From Diospyros lotus (lineage: Eukaryota > Streptophyta > Magnoliopsida > Ericales > Ebenaceae): 64,000 nt of DNA. Position numbers and translations under genes: made by a program. Under the pieces are notes generated by a model. That model saw only the letters and a program-made list of their open reading frames with translations. It made no database searches and had not been told where the DNA came from. The stretch covers positions 32,840,116-32,904,115 of the forward strand of contig NC_068347.1 in NCBI RefSeq assembly GCF_014633365.1, given 5' to 3'. Below, piece by piece: positions 47,690 through 59,623 of the stretch (within the stretch, counting starts at the first letter, position 1; each line of letters starts with the position of its first letter).

Positions 47690-48043
47690 TCTATCAAGGT
47701 ATTTTTCGAGTTTGAGCAGAGTTATCGTCAAAGCAGATACCTTAACAACTACTTATGGTTCATGAATAGCCTTGTGAAATCTTTAAGTGATATTCAACTA
47801 TTTCGCCATAAGGAGATCATTGACAACCTATCAAACCTACCTGATGATGCCGCCATTCACAGGTCTATGAAAGATAGCTACAGGTCTGTGATGATTTCTT
47901 GCAATTGCATGAATCTAAATTCGCATTGCACACATCGGCGAAATGCTTGGATGCCAAATTTGAAGAGGGATTACTTCAACAGCCTGTGGGCAGTTATATA
48001 TTTAAAGATTATAAAAAGTACTTTAATTTTAATTTTAATTTGA
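47690..48043 (+). pseudogene. DUF247 C-terminal fragment
   Basis: The frame is open from about 47690 with motifs 'FFEFEQSYRQSRYLNNYLW', 'FMNSLVKSLSDIQLFRHKE', 'NLPDDAAIHRSMKDSYRSV', 'NSHCTHRRNAWMPNLKRD' and YFNSLWAV. It then runs into non-homologous AT-rich sequence in place of the membrane helix. It corresponds to the last third of the gene at 43318 and is almost identical to the end of the pseudogene at 3338-4672, with the same breakpoint. It lacks the N-terminal two thirds and promoter. The preceding 50 bases match 9390-9430. Confidence 0.85.
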
Positions 48044-49352
48044 ATTCCAATATTTGTGTGTGACATATATTTATTTATATATTTAATTTTTTTTAAAATG
48101 ATTGTCCCTTTTTGTAAATGAGATATAAATTATTTGGGATTTATTAATTGTCATTATGAATTGTGACATTATCTTTATAATTTTTAAAGTATTATGTTAT
48201 TAAAGTAAAATCAACAACTCAATTATTCATAGTTTTAATTTTTATAAAATTAAAATTTAGTTGAGCCCAAAAGGCCAAGCATATGAGCCCACGAGTTCAA
48301 GTTTGAGCTGAGCCCTTGGACTCGGCTCAACTTGACTCTCTCTCCATGCAAACTGTGGAGCCCAAGAACTTTAGACACTTGCATCTATATATAAACACTT
48401 GCAATTATGTCAACTGCTGCTGCAATAGCAATACAATTGTAATATCCTAATAATCCAACTATTACTTATTCTCTCATTGCAATACAAATGCTTTTACGTT
48501 GTTAAGTTGAAATTATAATTAACCCAAGCAAGCCAAAGAAAAGGGAGACAAAAAAGCAGATAACCAGAAAACAAAAAATGACTACTAGCACTGCTATCGG
48601 ATTTTACTTCCAACAACAACAGGATAAACTAAATGCAGACAAAATGTAAAATGAATGAAATCCATTAATTTCATTACAATAAGGAAAGGTGAGTTTCGAG
48701 GGTTATTTATCAAATTTATTTATGGGTATAACTATTTCGCTCTTCAGTTACAAGTTTATGGTTTTGGATTAAAATTGAGTGTTTGGAAGGAGGAGAAAGT
48801 TCGGTCATATTTGATGTCTTCGTTGTAATTAAATTTTAAGAATATGATTCTTGATAATGTTATTTTTGAGAAATATATTTTTAAAAATTTAACAATGATA
48901 TGTTTGCAATATATGATAAAATATAAATTAAAATCAATATTTTAAGTACTTTTTGGAAAGATATTCAAAAATTCTAAAAATACCCTCTGGACTTATGATA
49001 CAAAGACATTTATTAAATATTAATAATTTAAAATATTATATTTAAATAAGTATGTGACAGAACCACGTAATAACAAAATTTAAAAAATGTAATTATATAT
49101 TTATTTTTAATACTACCAAAAATTTAAAATAACATAACAAATATCACAAAATCATAGTATTAACTTTGCTCAACAATCATTTCAATTGAGGGAAATTTTC
49201 AAAAGAATTACATATGTTTATATACAATCACTCAGCAATCATATTTTTGCATATTATGAGCTCGTTGTATATATAAAGGATATTTTATATATATTATATA
49301 TACACAAACATTATATATATATACAAAACATACTATATATAGAAAAGTAAGC
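48044..49352 (+). repeat. Segmental duplication, copy 2
   Basis: 48000-48983 matches 4660-5690 and 49000-49340 matches 6641-6905, with the ~950-bp block of copy 1 missing between them. AT-rich, with TA microsatellites near 49300. No gene. Confidence 0.85.
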
Positions 49353-49353
49353 T

Positions 49354-49858
49354 TGCGTTCTCTTTGTTGTTTTTAAGTTATTTTTAATTTTTAATTTTTT
49401 AAAATAATGAAAACGCATTCTTTTTACTGTTTTTAAAAACGTATTTTTGAAAACAAAAAAAAATTGTAAATAAAACTCAAAACAACAAAAAGTTGTTTTG
49501 AGTATTTTTATCCAAAATAAACTCTAAATTCAAAACACATTTATTTATTTATTTATTCTTATTTTATTATTGTAATGAGAAAAAATATTACAAAATTCAT
49601 TAACTTTAAATATATATATATATTTAATAATATATTAACATTAAATATTTCCAATTTATTAAATAAAATATCATTAAAAAATTAGTCTCAAAATTTCAAA
49701 AAGAACGTGTTTTCTAAATTTCTATTTTGAGAAACAGTTTTTCATGATAACAAATAGAACGCATTTTTAGTTTTTTGAAAATAAACTTCTAAAATAAAAA
49801 ACTGAAAATGAATTCAAAATTCAAAATTGAAAATTAAAACGGAAAGAGAACGCAGCCT
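49354..49858. mobile_element. MITE (Tourist/PIF-like), ~505 bp
   Basis: The termini are inverted: GCTTGCGTTCTCTTT at the left, and GGCTGCGTTCTCTTT read from the right (two mismatches). Flanking triplets are TAA and TTA, compatible with a PIF/Harbinger TWA target with one change. The interior is AT-rich and self-complementary ('GAACGCATTTTTAG' near the right, 'AACGCATTCTTTTTA' near the left). Copy 1 of the segmental duplication lacks it at the corresponding ATATAAAAAAGTAAC site. Confidence 0.6.
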
Positions 49859-50298
49859 TAGATTTTTAAAATATTTTTAGGTCTTTATATGAGATTTGGC
49901 TCTTTTTTATTAATTTTAGGTATTTTTAATGAAAATTTTATGTCTTTTTATTTAATATTTTTAGGTCATTTCATGAAATTTACAGGTCTTTTTTGATAAA
50001 GTTTTGATTTTTTATAAAATATTTAGGTCTTTTTATAAGATTTAGGTCATTTTTTGAATTTTTTATAACATTTTTTAAGTCTTTTTTTAATCAAATTTGA
50101 TTCTTTTTTCATATGAGGGACCAAATATCAAAATTTTTAATCATTGTAGGATCAAATGTCATATTTATGTATTAAATTTAATTTGATGTGTTTCGTTGAC
50201 TTGACTTTTTTATGTGACGTGATATTTTATGTGGTGTAAATAACGACTCTATTTACTTTTAGTCACAATAAGAATTTAAAGTAGAAATTTTTAATAGT
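49859..50298. other. AT-rich spacer with degenerate TTTAGGTCTTTTTAT repeats
   Basis: From 49870 to 50105 the words TTTTTAGGTC and TTTTTAT recur about every 35-50 bases in degraded form. No gene is present. The last part (AGAAATTTTTAATAGT) is the dispersed module targeted by the adjacent LTR insertion. Confidence 0.5.
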
Positions 50299-51121
50299 TG
50301 ATGAAAAAAATGATAAATACTCAAGAGGAGGGGTGAATTGAGTACTAAAATTTTTTCTTGATTTAAAGGCTTATGTTCAAATAAAACTATTTGACCCTTT
50401 TAGAGTTAGTGATAAACGAATTTATTAAAAGACTTAATCTTTAATTGATTTAAGGAAATAACGATGTGAGAATGTTTGAGAGGAACTGCAATTTCCAAAA
50501 CCAATTTTTAGAGCAAATATTGCAAATTGGAAATGCTGAAAATAACACTTGACTTGATAAAATAAAATAAGAAGAAATGAACAACGCAACACATAAGAAA
50601 TTTTATAATGGTTCAGGTCCACCTGCCTACTCCACTCTCTTGACTCTTCACCAATGACTTTAACAATAATTAATAAAATTGGAATTAACTACAAACCATT
50701 TTACAACAGTTAATCACTGTCTTTTTAAAAAATAAGGTGTAACCATTAGCTCTTCAAAGGATAAGGCACAACTTCTTGCCTTTTTAGGGGTTAAGCGGAA
50801 CCACAAAAAGATAAATGAAGATTACAATTTAAAACACTTTGAGAGCCTCTTATAAGATTGAGAATAAATAATAAGATTATCTTCTCACACAAAAAAGAAA
50901 GATAAAAATAATGTAAAGAAGATAAGCACTCATTTTCTCTTTTTTTTTTTTTTATTGAAGATGAAAACTTGAAAAGTCTATTTGGTTCAAAGCGGTAGTA
51001 AAAAATATTCAAAAACAATATGCTTGTTACTTCATCTTCTTCTCCTTTTATATTTATTGTTAAGAGAGAGATATCTATAAGAAATAGCTTTTTCTTTCCT
51101 CAAAATAATCATTACAATATT

Positions 51122-51934
51122 TGTAGGTTTTATACAACCTGATTTCTCGGCCAAACACAGATTAAGCGCGATACACAATAAACCAAAGTTTAAACAGAAA
51201 AGTATAAATGCAAGACACAATGATATACGTGTTCGGATCAATAGATCCTATTCACGGCAGAGGCTCCGCCTCTAGTCAATCCACTAGATCTCAAGTTTAC
51301 AAACGATTACAAGACCATGAACAGTAAAATAGAAACAGTATTGCAATACAACTGAAAAACAGAAACGAAAATAACAAGATCAAGATAGATCTGTTCTATA
51401 CTGATCTCACGATCAAGGCAAAGATCTGTTCTATCAGTTTACAACTTCTCACGCCTTAGGCGTTTAAAAACAAATAGAAATTAAGCAATAGCCGTTCTTA
51501 CCGTCAGATCTTACCATGGAAGCAACCAAAGAATCGAATGAAACATAGATCAGAACGAAGGATTCACGAATAGTGTCTCGCTTTAAGAATCGCCGACTTA
51601 TGGTTTTCAGAGAGAGAGCACAAGACAAAAATCAGAGAGTTCTTGAGATTAGGGCATCGAGCTGCTCTTTTATAGCAACGCCAATCATGGGCTAAACAGG
51701 AATGGGCTCGGCCAGCAGCACACGAGGCAACACGGAAATAATATGGGCTCAGCCCATATAACACAACAGCCCAAATAACATGCAGCTGATATATATTAAC
51801 AACATATATATATATAACAGCATATAATGAGACATTTATATTTAAATGAAACAAATATAAAAAATACATCTCAGCAACATGTAACAGCATGCCAGAAATC
51901 TGATAAAAACATTTTGAATCACATAATATCAACA
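51122..51934 (-). mobile_element. Nested solo LTR (813 bp), copia-like
   Basis: Plus-strand ends are TGTAGGTTTTATAC and ATAATATCAACA, with a perfect 5-bp TSD ATATT (51117-51121 and 51935-51939). On the minus strand it begins TGTTGATATTATGTG and has a TATAAAAGAGCAGCTCGA promoter-like sequence (about 51655-51672), which fixes the orientation. It interrupts the LTR at 50299-53400. A 123-codon minus-strand frame inside has no recognised domain. Confidence 0.8.
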
Positions 51935-52079
51935 ATATTTAAAAATAAAGATAAAAAAATGTGAGAAAATTTAAAGCACTTCTGAAGTCATAACGGTCAA
52001 AACAGTGCATTAAATGCATTTGTAATAACTAGCAAAACAACTAGTTTTTATAAGTTTCAACACATTTTTTATTTGAGTA

Positions 52080-52600
52080 TTTTTTGTCCTTACTTGACTA
52101 ATATTGATCTGTACTCAACTATTATTGAATATTAGTCGAGTAAGTTTTGTCTGCATTCAATTATACTTAACAAATACTTTATTATTTTTTGCTTTGCATA
52201 CAAACTACAGAGACATGTATAAGATACTTGATTATTACTTAAATATAGTCGATTATACATTATCTTTTACTCGATTACACATGAAAAATACTTGACTATA
52301 AGAACAATACTTCAAATACAAAGATACAATTTTTGTTCAAGTAAAATTACTCGACTATGGAATACAAAAACTTGACTAATATAAGATTTTACTCGATTAT
52401 ACTTAACTCTTAGTTGATTAATACTTAAGTAATGAACCTTGACATTTTTTATGGAATAATTACTTCATTGCAAAAATAGATTACTCAATTACTATGAAGA
52501 TAACAAAAAGTTACATATCAAACTCGAGTATAAGAAATTAGATAGCCAAGTGTATCCTAACTTTACTCGACTATACTCAAAGCTTACTCAATTAAAACTC
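52080..52600. repeat. Cluster of ACTCGAYTA-type motifs in LTR
   Basis: About twenty variants of ACTCGACTA, ACTCGATTA, ACTTGACTA and their complement TAGTCGAGT are scattered over 500 bases, some in pairs. The pattern recalls the CATTCGAATG cluster in the other solo LTR, but the word differs and is less conserved. Confidence 0.65.
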
Positions 52601-53405
52601 TTATAAAAAAAAACAATCTTTAACATATTTTTCAATATCATTAAAATGATTTTTTCATCAACATAAATATCTAAATAACATAAACCTTAAGCTCAAATAA
52701 TAAGATACTTAAAACACATGTGCTTTTTGTGAAAATTGATTAAAATTAACTTTCCAATCACATTTACTTAGTTATATATAAAGATTTAATGAACTAAGAT
52801 AATGAGATATACTCATATCATAGAATTTTACCTGATTTCTAAGGTATAATAAATTGAGTCCATGGATTGCTACTCAACCAAAAAATTATTTATTTCTTAA
52901 TCAAGAAAAGATCATTCTATTAAGTACACAACATGACATATTCCATAGAAATATAATTACCCAACTATTCTTTCACATATACCTTATCAAGTACACACAC
53001 ATGAATCACACATAAGTTACTTAACGACAGAGCATATAACATAAGATGCATTAGTTTGAATATCATGATATCTCATTTATATTTATCAAAACAAGAACAT
53101 ATATATAATAAACAAAACATATATATGATTTCTTATTCTATAAACTAAATACACATATACTACTATGCATATTCTCAAGGCAAATTCAACATATATTCTA
53201 TCAAGATAGACTTTACATATCCTTAAGCAATATTTTAAAGAAAAATAAAATAATTTCTACATATACAAAATATATTAATAAGCCCATAAGAACATAACAT
53301 AACAAGATTCCTTAAGATGATTCTCAGAGCATTCATAACATGTCTTACATTAAAGTTATGCATATAATAATCATTATTAAAACATTAAAAAACAAACCCA
53401 ATAGT

Positions 53406-55144
53406 TGAGATATCAAATTTCAACATTTCATACTTTAAAGATTACACGTGATATTTTTTAATTGTTAAAGGACTGTTGTATGTATTAAACCTTTCTTTTT
53501 TAGTCTCGTCTAGTTTATAGTTGATTTGCAATGAGCTTTTTAAGTTGCAAATAAAACCAAAGAAAATACACACACACATGATAGATATGATATATATAAC
53601 TACAAAGACTGATTGTTAATTAAGTATTCGGATAATTATGATTTGGAATTCAAATTTGACCTTAATTGAAATACATTTATAATTAAATATTTATCTTTTT
53701 TGTAGCATATCTTCTAATCAAAATATAAATTTATATAAATTCCTTTTTTATACACTTACATATGAATATTAATTAGGTTTATAAATAACAATAGATATCT
53801 AATATACTAAAATTATTATAGAACATCATGAGTTATTAGATCAAATCATCAACATTTTTTAATCTCAGTCGTAAGATCTACAATCCTATACATGGTTGGC
53901 AATTGAATGGTAAAGCGTAAAGGCCAAACAGCCATCATTGTCGACAAAGTAATTAACTAATTAATAATCGATACTATTAATCATTAGTTTAAGATAATAA
54001 TTAAATTTCAATAATATATTTTATTAATTAATATTAAAAATAATTAACCTTATTTAAAAAAATATTTATTAAAAACTAATCTTTACTTTTAAAAAGTGAT
54101 TAACTTTACCCATCAATTAATTAATTAATTAATTGATTGATATGGCAGCCATGCAAGATTGACACACCAAACCAGACCTCCTCTCTCAGCGTCAGCCATG
54201 ACCCAATCCGCATGTATGATTTCACGTGCCCAGCCAGCCTCATTCACCAAACCCCATTATGAAGAAAAACCCAATGCTTTGCCTGTACACAAAAGAAAGT
54301 TAATATAGAGACTTTAGGCTTGATTACTCGATTGATTCGGTTATCGAATGAATTGAAATATTAAAATTAAAATAATCAAACTTAATGGATCGAATAAACT
54401 TAAATATTAAACAAACTAAAAAATAAAAAAACTAATCAAATAAAAAAACATAATCAATTGAAAAAATAAATAAAATTGAATTTTCTTTAAACAAAATTAA
54501 AAAAATGACGTCCTTTTGTACATTTCGATTATTTCAATTTTTTCATATGAAAATCGAATTGAATCAAAATTATCAAATTTAAAAATTAAACTAAATCGAC
54601 TATTAATTTGAACCGAACCTAACCAACCATTTTAATTGGTTCAATTCGATTATTTCGATTAAATCGAATTTTACTCACCCTCAAAGACTTTTCCAGTATG
54701 GGCTTATATATCTCTTATAAATAATATTAAAATTTATTTAGTCACCACAAATATATATATATATATATATCTTATATTAAGAGTTCAAAAACATATATAT
54801 ATATATATAGGAAGAGTTACCCTTTTTTTTTTTTGTTTTTTCGTTCAACTTAAAGCATTCTAAGTGGAATTTATTAAAGCATTTCTTAACTAATTTCTTA
54901 AGTCAAAGCAAGTCAATTCCACCACGTGGGGGAGGCCCCTTTTGAAAATTTTCTAATCTTGGCAAGATTAGAAAAATATCAAAAACGGCCTTGATTGCAA
55001 GATTAGAAAAATACCTCTAAAAAATATATATATATATTCATAAAAACAATCATTTTCCTTAACTAATTTCTTAACTTATAAAAATTATTTATGAATACAA
55101 GGCTACACACAAATTTCTTTTCCTCAATCCAAAGATCACACTAA
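53406..55144. other. Intergenic DNA with blocks repeated around the 58-kb gene
   Basis: 53895-53990 is the AATGGTAAAGC...CCAT(C/T)ATTG block. 54140-54310 ('GATTGACACACCAAACCAGA') matches 57215-57420 and 61225-61360. 54850-54945 is the AAAGCATTCTAAGTGG block followed by 'GTCAATTCCACCACGTGGGG'. TA microsatellites lie near 54750 and 54795. No gene. Confidence 0.65.
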
Positions 55145-56229
55145 ATGCCTGTTTGATTACAGTTATTTTCTATGAAAAATAAGTATTTTTTACCCAAATT
55201 CTAACTTTTGCAGTGTTTGATTACACTTATTTTCTAGAGAAATTAAATTGTCATTTTCGGTCACGTGATGCTCTTTTCTCGCTTTTGTTGAAAATGATTT
55301 TCTTAGGGGGGCTTGTTTTCCATTTCCAGACAATTCAATCATCGCGCGCACAACACATTCTCTTTTGTCCACCTTGATTTCTCTAGTTCCTCTCCCATTC
55401 GAGTCAGCTTCGTCCCCTTCCTCTTTGTCGCCTTCCATCGCCGAAGTAAAGCCCTGACTCAGGCTTCATCACCATCTTTGACTTCCTATGAGTTGCCATC
55501 CACCGTCGAAAACAAGCTCCATATTGGGCTTCATCACCATCTCCATAGAAGAAAGAGAGAGAAAGAAAGAGAAAGAAAAAGAGACTCATAGTGACGACGA
55601 CAACATTACGACTGATCCAGATGGCGACAATATGTTGGAAGAGTCGATTGTGCAAAAGATCGACGATGGTGTTGGAGGAGTCGATGGTGTAAAAGATCGA
55701 TGATGGGGTTAGAGGAGCTGATGACGAGGATCTGGTTGTTGGCAATGGTCGTTGGAGATCGACGCTGACCTAGAAAATCGACAATGAGGTTGTCAGCCTA
55801 ATCTTCTACACCTTTAGAAATGCCTAGCAACGGCGGTGGCGGGAGGAAAACGCAGGAAGGAGACAGAGAAGGTGAAAAAGTGGGTTTAGGGGGTGAGAGA
55901 GTGGGTTTTGTAATTTTTGGGTTTATTTTTATTTTATTTTATTACTATATTTCATCACAAATTAATAAATAGAGTGTTTATTATTATTTTTAATTTTTTG
56001 TGATAAATATAAATGTATAGAAATGAAAAATAAAAATTATCAAATTCTACAGAAAATATTATTAATCAAACAGTAAAAGATGGAAAATAACATCATTTTC
56101 TAAGTATAAAATTATACTAATCAAACAGATTAAACTTCTAATTTCTAAGAATTTATTTTTTCTACAATTCAATTCTCTGAAATTCATTTTTTTTCCATCC
56201 AAATTCTACCCTTAGAATCGAACGCACCC
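55145..56229. mobile_element. Tourist/PIF-Harbinger-like element, ~1.1 kb
   Basis: The left end ATGCCTGTTTGATTACA and the right end, read inward, GGGTGCGTTCGATTCTA are related termini of the GGNNYGTTTGGTT type. They are flanked by TAA on both sides (55142-55144 and 56230-56232). The 'GTTTGATTAC...TATTTTCT' subterminal sequence recurs near 55212 and, complemented, near 56070-56125. The GC-richer core (55300-55910) has small frames with no domain. It could be captured host sequence. Confidence 0.6.
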
Positions 56230-56232
56230 TAA

Positions 56233-57835
56233 TCTCATTTGTCTACAAATTAACTTATTTTATTTTATTTTATTTTTTTCTAAAGAAATGTCAACATAAT
56301 AGCATGATGGCTGACAAAAACATAAAGTTTGGGAATTTGTTTATTTTCAAATTTTATTAAAATTTAGTGTTTTAAATTAATTTTAATATTCAGTAATAAT
56401 TTTTTTAAATTAATTTCATATGTTATAATTTTTTTTATAAATGTTTCATCTTATTTATTATTGTCAAATTTAACCTTTAATTTTTAATTAATCGAAGAAT
56501 TCAAAAAACAAACGAATGATTGAAAGAAAAAGAAAGCAAAAAATTTAATTAAAAAATTAAAAAATATATTTCCTAATAATTCAAGAATCCGGATTTAATA
56601 TATGTAAAATTTTAGGGAACCATATATCATGGCGCGACAATGATTGGGACATCCCCTGGATGACGTGGCGCCAAATTAGTGAAAAGGGCACAAAAGGACA
56701 AAAGAGCTCGTCTTTTGCCAAAGAGACTTAAATTAATATTAAACTTAAGCCATAGAAAACGCGCCATGCAAGGCTGGCGACTGAATGGTAAAGCATAAAC
56801 GCCAAAACAGCCATTATTGTGAAACAGTTAAAAGTGGCCTCCCCCATGCGGTGGAATTGACTTGCATTGACTTAAGAAATTAATTAAGCAAATGCTTTAA
56901 TAAATTCCACTTAGAATGCTTTACATTGTTTTTATGCTTTGCCTGTATACACAAAAAAAGTTAGTATCGAAACTTTTCAAGGACATATATATATATATAT
57001 GTCTTATAAATAATATTAAAATTTATTTAGTCACTATATATATATACACATTAGAGGTATATATTCATAAAAACAATCCAATGCTTTCTAAGTGGTAATT
57101 TTTAGAGGTATATATTCATAAAATTTTTAATAAAATATATTTATTAAAAACTAATCATTACTTTCAAAAAATGACTAACTTTACCCATAAAGTAATTAAT
57201 TAATATGGCAGCCATCCAAGATTGACTCACCAAACCAGACCTTCCCTCTCAGCATCAGCCATGAATGACCCAATCCGTATGACTTCACGTGCCCAGCATC
57301 ATTCACCAAAACCCATGAAGATTAATCACCATTTAATTTAGCAAATTACATATGCTTTCTAAATTATTTTGAAAAAAAAAAAAAAACAATGCTTTGCTTG
57401 CACACAAAAGAAAGTTAATGTAGAAACCTTTAACGGTGAGTAATCAATTATTTTGGTTATTGAATTGATTAAAATATTAAAATAAAATTAATTGAACCTG
57501 TGTTAAAAATTAAATTGAATAGGTCAACTAAATACAAATATTGAATAAATTGAAAATTAAAAAAATCAAATAAATATATTAAAGCATCCTGAGTGGGAAT
57601 TTATTAAAGCATTTGCTCAAGTAATTTCTTAAGTCAATGCAAGTCAATCCCACCATATGGGGCAGGGCCCTTTTGATACTTTTCTAATATTAATATATGG
57701 TTGCAAGCTTCTGCCCGCTGCTCCTTTTATTATGAACCACTCCTTTGATGGATTCTCAAGCTCCCTACTCAATCATTGGATCCTCCCATAGTCCAGACAT
57801 ACAAACTGCCATTAAATCCCAGAATTCAGCAGTCT
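56233..57835. other. Upstream region of the 58-kb DUF247 gene with inverted blocks
   Basis: 56770-56835 is the AATGGTAAAGC block. 56830-56930 is the AAAGCATT...CCACC block in reverse orientation, and 57590-57675 is the same block forward. 57215-57420 is the 'GACTCACCAAACCAGACC' block. TA repeats occur at 56983-57000 and 57035. No coding potential is recognised. Confidence 0.65.
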
Positions 57836-57839
57836 CTTG

Positions 57840-58344
57840 AAACAAGGAAAGAAGAACAAGGGAGAGACAGAAGGAGAACCAAGAACTTCCTGACCAGCAC
57901 CCAATTTTGTCTTCATCTGTTTATTGGATAAATTCATTGATTTCATGTAACAGCTAATTAAGTGTATCTGCACGCACCTAGTAAGTGTCTAAAATATCGT
58001 GTATCAATTCGATTTTAGAAAAATCGATCTTGTGATTGCTAGTGCTTTCATGGGTGGCCAGCCATTTGCTCATTTTTAGTTCTAGTTGCCACAAAGGACA
58101 GTTATTTCCATTTAAAATAATAAATTTTGTTTTATTTGTAGAAAGAGCTACCTTTGTTTGCCCGTTTCGTGATCTCTATATATACACGAACAGATGGATC
58201 TATGTTATCACCAAAAGTTATAAGATTCCAAATGGAAGCCACTGGATCTATAGCTTTTTGTTTGCTGGAAATGGAACCAATTTGATCCCAGTTTTCTGAA
58301 AAAATAACATCAGATTTACGTTCTTACGGTTAAAACATTTGCAG
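57840..58344 (+). promoter_or_regulatory. Putative 5' leader and leader intron of the DUF247 gene
   Basis: Purine-rich 57840-57900 (TTGAAACAAGGAAAGAAGAA) resembles the transcribed leader of the 43-kb gene. TAGTAAGTG near 57979 is a good donor and ATTTGCAG at 58344 a possible acceptor. This would give a ~360-base intron in the 5' untranslated region, ending 10 bases before the ATG. It is an inference from motifs only. Confidence 0.4.
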
Positions 58345-58354
58345 ACGATTGAGC

Positions 58355-59623
58355 ATGTCATCAAGAAGAGAAAGAGATCCAGTTTCTGTCCGAATCGACG
58401 ACAAGCTTGGAAGATTATCTGATTCATCTTCCAATGGTTGCCTCTTCAGAGTCCACAATCGATTGCACAAAGTCAATCCCTACGAGCCAGCTATCGTCGC
58501 CATTGGACCGTATCATCGCGGCAATAATGAACTGCAAGAAATGGAGAAGCAGAAGCTCAGGTACTTGAAACAGCTTCTCGGACGAACCAGCTGGAACACT
58601 GTGGATAAATATGTGACGGAAATCCTAGGGATGGAAGCAAAGGCACGGGAATTTTATCATCTTGAAACAAGCGGTTTTAACAGGGATGAGTTGGTGGAAA
58701 TGTTGGTTCTTGATGGTTGCTTCGTCATCGAGCTATTTCGGAAGTATAAAATCAACGGATTGTCAAGAGAAAGTGACACAATTTTCCAGTCGGAGCAACT
58801 TCGATTTGCCCTAAGGCGAGACCTGATTCTACTCGAGAACCAGCTCCCGTTCTTCGTTCTCCATCGCTTGTTCGGCAAAACTAGGGGTCCTGGCGAAGAA
58901 GATGATCTCATCCCCTTGGCCCTAGCGTTTCTCGAGCAGATCATGCCGAACGAGAAACTGACAATTATGAATAACACTCGACTGGACGATCTCAAGCATC
59001 TTCTTGCACTAGTTCATGCCAGTTGGGGCCACCAATTCATCCCAGCTCCCACCGTTTCGGACAAAAATTGGGACTTCGTGAATTCGGCGACGGAGCTGAA
59101 AGAGGCCGGAGTGGAGTTCAAGATGGTGAAAAAGAGCAATCTCTTTGACATCCGGTTCATCGATGGCGTTCTCAAGATCCCTCGTTTGTGCATCGGAGAT
59201 TACACAGAGTTCCCCCTCCGAAACCTCCTCGCCTACGAGCAGTATCATCTTCAACGCCACCAGAGAAAGTACGTTAGCGACTACATCGCGTTCATGAATT
59301 GCCTGGTGAATTCGCCGAGAGATGTTCAGCTGCTCCGCCACAGCAAGATCATCGACAGCTGGGTCGCCGACGACGCGGCTGTTTATGCCTTACTGAAAGA
59401 TGTGTACAGATTCGTGTTGATTGCTTCCAGCGACTTCAGCTATTCTCAGGTTTGCGTGAAGCTGAACGGGCATTGCCAGCGCCGGCAGAACGTCTGGATG
59501 GCGAATCTGAGGAGGAATTACTTCAACAGTCCCTGGGCGTTTGTTTCGTTTGTTGCTGCTTGCCTTTTGCTGCTTCTCACTTTGATTCAGACTCTGTTTT
59601 CTGTTCTTTCCTACACCAAATAA
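58355..59623 (+). CDS. DUF247 domain protein, uninterrupted coding region
   Basis: A 422-residue protein starts at the first ATG (58355), since the open frame upstream has no other ATG. It shows the full family pattern: CLFRVHNRLHKVNPYEP, VAIGPYHRG, MEKQKLRYLKQLLGR, MLVLDGCFVIELF, LRRDLILLENQLPFFVLHRL, SATELKEAGVEFKM, GVLKIPRLCIGD, DYIAFMNCLVNSPRDVQLLR, then NYFNSPWAFVSF. One membrane helix ends the protein, so it is probably tail-anchored with most of the chain on one side of the membrane. The exon is GC-richer than its surroundings and free of stops, which suggests it is under selection. The minus-strand remnant at 2703-3115 is its closest relative here. Biochemical function unknown. Confidence 0.95.
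   Translation: MSSRRERDPVSVRIDDKLGRLSDSSSNGCLFRVHNRLHKVNPYEPAIVAIGPYHRGNNELQEMEKQKLRYLKQLLGRTSWNTVDKYVTEILGMEAKAREFYHLETSGFNRDELVEMLVLDGCFVIELFRKYKINGLSRESDTIFQSEQLRFALRRDLILLENQLPFFVLHRLFGKTRGPGEEDDLIPLALAFLEQIMPNEKLTIMNNTRLDDLKHLLALVHASWGHQFIPAPTVSDKNWDFVNSATELKEAGVEFKMVKKSNLFDIRFIDGVLKIPRLCIGDYTEFPLRNLLAYEQYHLQRHQRKYVSDYIAFMNCLVNSPRDVQLLRHSKIIDSWVADDAAVYALLKDVYRFVLIASSDFSYSQVCVKLNGHCQRRQNVWMANLRRNYFNSPWAFVSFVAACLLLLLTLIQTLFSVLSYTK

Larger units (their letters stand above)
50299..53400. mobile_element. Solo LTR carrying a nested solo LTR
   Basis: TGATGAAAAAAATGATAAAT at the left and AAAACAAACCCA at the right give TG...CA ends with a perfect 5-bp TSD ATAGT (50294-50298 and 53401-53405). The flanks rejoin as AATTTTTAATAGTTGAGATA, a dispersed module also seen near 42680 and 42890. 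The AGAGGAGGGGTGAATTGAGT start and 'TTATAATGGTTCAGGTCCAC' resemble long plant LTRs. Without the nested 51122-51934 insert and its extra TSD it is about 2.28 kb. No retroelement proteins are present. Confidence 0.75.

Noticed and set aside
58657..59341. Minus-strand frames opposite the DUF247 gene (also 44653-44853)
   Set aside because: They are antisense shadows of strongly coding exons and encode no known domain.
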